Positions 61,298 to 64,000 of a stretch of 64,000 nucleotides of DNA are shown here, piece by piece; positions within the stretch are counted from its first letter, which is position 1; the number at the start of each line of letters is the position of its first letter. The DNA comes from Candidatus Bathyarchaeota archaeon (GTDB taxonomy: Archaea > Thermoproteota > Bathyarchaeia > 40CM-2-53-6). Both the position numbers and the translations under genes were made by a program. The stretch is taken from assembly GCA_005888735.1 (NCBI GenBank), contig VBBN01000027.1, positions 35,845-99,844 on the forward strand, read 5' to 3'. The notes beneath the pieces were generated by a model. That model was not told the origin of the DNA and made no database searches. It saw nothing but the letters and a program-made list of their open reading frames with translations.

Positions 61298-64000
61298 CCC
61301 TTGTCGAGGTACAGAAACCAAACCTGACACAAGAAGAGATGAGGTATGCTGTCAAGAAACTACACCGCCAACCCAACGAGGCTGAATGGGCCATGCTCGA
61401 AGCAGAATGGAGCGAGCACTGCAGCTACAAGTCCAGTCGGCAACTCCTCGAACAACTACCGAGCAAAGGACCGCGGGTCCTAATCGGACCCGGCTTTGAC
61501 GCCGGCGTCATCGACGTTGGTGACAACTGGGTCATAACCCTGCACATCGAGAGTCACAATCATCCCTCAGCCATAGATCCGTACGGTGGAGCCGCCACCG
61601 GCGTCGGGGGAGTAGTCCGCGATATTCTAAGCCTCGGAACACGCCCCATCGCACTGCTAGACCCTCTCCGGTTCGGAAGCCTCGAGAGCACGCACACGCG
61701 GTGGCTCTTTGACAATGTCGTCCGGGGAATCGCGGATTATGGCAACTGTGTCTCGGGTGAGGATTTGGTCTGTTTCACTAATTCCGACAATTTCCACTTG
61801 AGCAGTTTTGGAGATTTCTTTGACAACTTCAGCAAGAACAAGACGTATTCTGTTGAGTATGCAACCGAAACGACAACAATTCTCAAGCCGAAAACCGACA
61901 TCCGAGTCCTTTCCTTCGATTTTGAGGAGAAACGGTCTCGGTTTTGCCAAGTCACCCGAATCTACAAGGTAAAGGTGTCGAAGCTCCTTAAGATCCACAC
62001 GACACTTGGGCGTGTCATATCTGTAACACCGGATCACCCTATGTTCATTCTCAAAGATGGCGAGGTTGCAGTCAGAAGTGCCGCTGAACTATTGGCTGGT
62101 GACGAGATCCCGGTGCTGTGTGATTATCCGCGCTCAAATGCGTTTCCGAATAGTTACGCAATCGACATAATCCAAGAGCTCTCTCGCAGGAGTCTCGTTG
62201 ACAGAGTCACACTCAGGCCTGCGACGTTCAAGCTAATTGCGTTGAAAGAAAAACTTCTGCCGCTTCTCAGAAGTGCGGGAGTAACCCCGCAACAGTGGGG
62301 CCACTACTTTAGGTACGACTACCTGCCCCTGAAACTCTTCCTCCAACTCGAGAAACAATCAGGCGTTTTCCTGATCAAGAGGTGTGACCTACTGATCTAT
62401 CTTCGTGGGGGTCGGATTAACCCGATTCCAGCTGTCCTAGACATCGACCGGAACTTTGCTAGGCTAATTGGGTATTTCCTGTCTGAAGGATGCAGATATG
62501 ACGAGAGAAGCGGGTCTGGCAAGACCTCAAGGCTCATCTGGACCTTCAGAGAAGATGAGACAGAATACATCGATGACGTATGCTCAATTCTAAAGAGATT
62601 CAAAGTCAGATTCTCGAAGCGTCAAAGCTCACCGAGCACGGTGCAGGTGAAAGTTTCATCCGGCGTTCTCGGATTCGTCTTCAGAGAGGTCCTAGCATGC
62701 GGAAAGGATTCATACTCAAAAGAGATTCCGAGCTTCCTCTACAAGCTTCACGAAGATGTCATTCGTGAACTACTCACCGGAATTATCAGAGGCGATGGCT
62801 CTCTAAGAGCAAAACCTTCGGAGCCCGTAGGCTTTCGCTATGCTACCTGCAGCAGCCTGCTCTTCCAACAGGTTCTCTTGTTGTTACAGTCGTTTGGCTA
62901 TGTGGCTGCTACCCGTGCAACTTTGAACCAAAAATCAACGGTCCCACTCTACGAGCTGGAGATTCATGGTCTTGAACAAGTAAGGTCTCTGACAGACCTG
63001 CTCTCTTCCCAGCTTCGTTCGAAAATGGAGCTGCGACTTCGGGAGTCCAAGTATCCGAAACTGGCGCACCCGAGGTTCAAGCGTTACGAAAAGCATGCAA
63101 CTGTAAAGGTTACCCAGACCGAAGAACTGACGGGGAATTTCCACGTGTATAATTTCGAGGTGGATGGTACGCACAACTTTGTCACCTCGGGAGGAATAAT
63201 CACTCATAATTGTATCGGCGTCCCCACTATAGGCGGGGAGGTCGAGTTCGACCAGTCCTTCCAGCGAAACTGCCTAGTTGACGTTGTCTGCGTTGGCCTC
63301 GGCAGAAGGAACAAGCTCGTCCTAGCAGAAGCTAAACACCCCGGCGACCAAGTCTACCTCATCGGCGGAAGCACCGGCCGTGACGGCATCCGCGGCGCCA
63401 GCTTTGCCAGCCGCGTCCTCACCGAGAAATCCGACAGCGAACGAAGCGCGGTTCAGGTCCCGGACCCCTTCATGAAAAAAATCATCATCGAAGCAGTCCT
63501 AGAAGCAGTTGACAAGGGTCTCATCAGCGGCATGAAAGACCTCGGAGGCGGAGGCCTCACCTGCGGACTGTCCGAGATGGCCGCGAAAGCCGGGACCGGG
63601 ATGGAAATCGACCTCGACCAGGTCCGGACCCGCGAACCAGGCATGCAGCCCGCAGAGCTACTAATCTCCGAATCACAGGAGCGAATGCTCCTCACCGTCA
63701 AAAAGAGAGACGAGGAGAAGCTCCGCGCCGTCCTCGACAAGTGGGATGTAGGATACGCGAAAATCGGCCAGGTCACAAGAGACGGCCTCCTCATAATCAA
63801 ACACGCTGGACGAATTATAGCCAAGGCTCCAGCAGAATTCGTGGCTGAAGCACCGCTCGCCCCACGAACCGCCAAAAAACCTGCATACATTGATCAGCTC
63901 GCCAATAATCCAGAGCCTGACGAGCCGGTAGACCTAGTCGAAACACTACTCCAGCTCCTGGCCAGCCCGAACATTGCCAGCAAAGAATGGGTCTACCGGC
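61294..64000 (+). CDS. purL: FGAM synthase large subunit (PurL) with intein; 3' end outside window
   Basis: ATP-dependent formylglycinamidine ribonucleotide synthase, PurQ-dependent small form. The extein shows LEAEWSEHCSYKSSRQLLEQ, ESHNHPSAIDPYGGAATGVG, LLDPLRFGS and, after the insertion, IGVPTIGGEVEFDQSFQRN, VYLIGGSTGRDGIRGASFAS and DLGGGGLTCGLSEMAAKAG. A 488-residue intein splits the conserved ADYGN/CIGVPT motif after extein residue 151. About 414 extein residues lie in the window; the rest lies beyond 64000. ATG 61294 overlaps the previous stop by four bases. Activity depends on protein splicing. Confidence 0.95.
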   Translation, partial: MTLVEVQKPNLTQEEMRYAVKKLHRQPNEAEWAMLEAEWSEHCSYKSSRQLLEQLPSKGPRVLIGPGFDAGVIDVGDNWVITLHIESHNHPSAIDPYGGAATGVGGVVRDILSLGTRPIALLDPLRFGSLESTHTRWLFDNVVRGIADYGNCVSGEDLVCFTNSDNFHLSSFGDFFDNFSKNKTYSVEYATETTTILKPKTDIRVLSFDFEEKRSRFCQVTRIYKVKVSKLLKIHTTLGRVISVTPDHPMFILKDGEVAVRSAAELLAGDEIPVLCDYPRSNAFPNSYAIDIIQELSRRSLVDRVTLRPATFKLIALKEKLLPLLRSAGVTPQQWGHYFRYDYLPLKLFLQLEKQSGVFLIKRCDLLIYLRGGRINPIPAVLDIDRNFARLIGYFLSEGCRYDERSGSGKTSRLIWTFREDETEYIDDVCSILKRFKVRFSKRQSSPSTVQVKVSSGVLGFVFREVLACGKDSYSKEIPSFLYKLHEDVIRELLTGIIRGDGSLRAKPSEPVGFRYATCSSLLFQQVLLLLQSFGYVAATRATLNQKSTVPLYELEIHGLEQVRSLTDLLSSQLRSKMELRLRESKYPKLAHPRFKRYEKHATVKVTQTEELTGNFHVYNFEVDGTHNFVTSGGIITHNCIGVPTIGGEVEFDQSFQRNCLVDVVCVGLGRRNKLVLAEAKHPGDQVYLIGGSTGRDGIRGASFASRVLTEKSDSERSAVQVPDPFMKKIIIEAVLEAVDKGLISGMKDLGGGGLTCGLSEMAAKAGTGMEIDLDQVRTREPGMQPAELLISESQERMLLTVKKRDEEKLRAVLDKWDVGYAKIGQVTRDGLLIIKHAGRIIAKAPAEFVAEAPLAPRTAKKPAYIDQLANNPEPDEPVDLVETLLQLLASPNIASKEWVYR
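61747..63210 (+). mobile_element. Intein with DOD homing endonuclease in purL
   Basis: An in-frame 488-residue insertion. It starts with Cys (CVSGEDLV, block A), has TPDHPMF (block B), two dodecapeptide motifs LIGYFLSEG (62464-62490) and LLTGIIRGDGS (62770-62802), then FHVYNFEVDGTHNFVTSGG (block F) and ends ITHN, with Cys as the first extein residue. All splicing residues (first Cys, block B His, final His-Asn, +1 Cys) are present, and both endonuclease motifs keep their acidic residue. The insertion is more AT-rich than the extein. Splicing should restore GNCIGVPT. Confidence 0.95.

Noticed and set aside
1..64000. tRNA or rRNA genes
   Set aside because: No intergenic stretch shows a T-arm GGTTCRANNCC pattern with a matching acceptor stem, and no rRNA-like sequence was seen.

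Overview
This looks like a chromosomal segment of an uncultured archaeon, about 55% GC by eye, most likely from the TACK group (Nitrososphaeria- or Bathyarchaeia-like); the lineage is an inference. Archaeal markers are the exosome subunit Csl4, RNA polymerase subunit RpoL, a DUF99 protein, an archaeal RNase III-like protein, a PAC2 protein, fused CoaBC, an HTH_10 (bacterio-opsin-activator type) regulator, F420-type oxidoreductases, TATA-like CTTAA or TTATATA promoters and many TTG starts. No rRNA, tRNA or CRISPR array was seen.

The backbone is de novo purine synthesis in three blocks: purC-purM (5.9-7.8 kb), purF-[two inserted genes]-purD-VOC-purN-folD-fthC-purE (28.2-34.7 kb), and purQ-small membrane protein-purL (60.4 kb to the window end). 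purN, folD and a formyl-THF cyclo-ligase together indicate folate-dependent formyl transfer. purL is interrupted by a 488-residue intein with a LAGLIDADG (DOD) homing endonuclease. An AT-rich cassette with an endonuclease VII-type gene and a MazG-like pyrophosphohydrolase sits between purF and purD. Two independent nuclease-bearing insertions have thus hit purine genes.

Other blocks: 1-5.6 kb, housekeeping (PAC2, orphan DNA methyltransferase, HAD, nitrilase family, CoaBC). 8.7-18.6 kb, membrane functions (MacB-like ABC exporter, UPF0182-like giant membrane protein, SDR). 19-28 kb, small enzymes, regulators and gene relics. 35-42 kb, secreted proteins including a 1356-residue surface protein with Ig-like repeats and a cupredoxin-like module, plus an M29-like peptidase that appears to lack metal ligands. 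42-51 kb, an accessory zone with a frameshifted dprA, a decayed vapBC pair, a squalene-cyclase-like toroid, several VOC proteins and truncated genes. 51-57 kb, secreted proteins and a PQQ-type sugar dehydrogenase carrying dockerin-like repeats. 56.8-59.2 kb, an RNA-processing and transcription operon (csl4-rpoL-HAD-RNase III-like-DUF99) with overlapping genes.

Two themes run through the window. Some start codons are unusual: purD and a HAD gene have only CTG available. Many genes carry single-base frameshifts (zinc-ribbon gene, dprA, vapB, vapC, membrane genes), which are either true decay or assembly errors. A small Cys-rich protein family occurs as one intact copy (35.0-35.3 kb) and two partial copies (42.1 and 60.2 kb).
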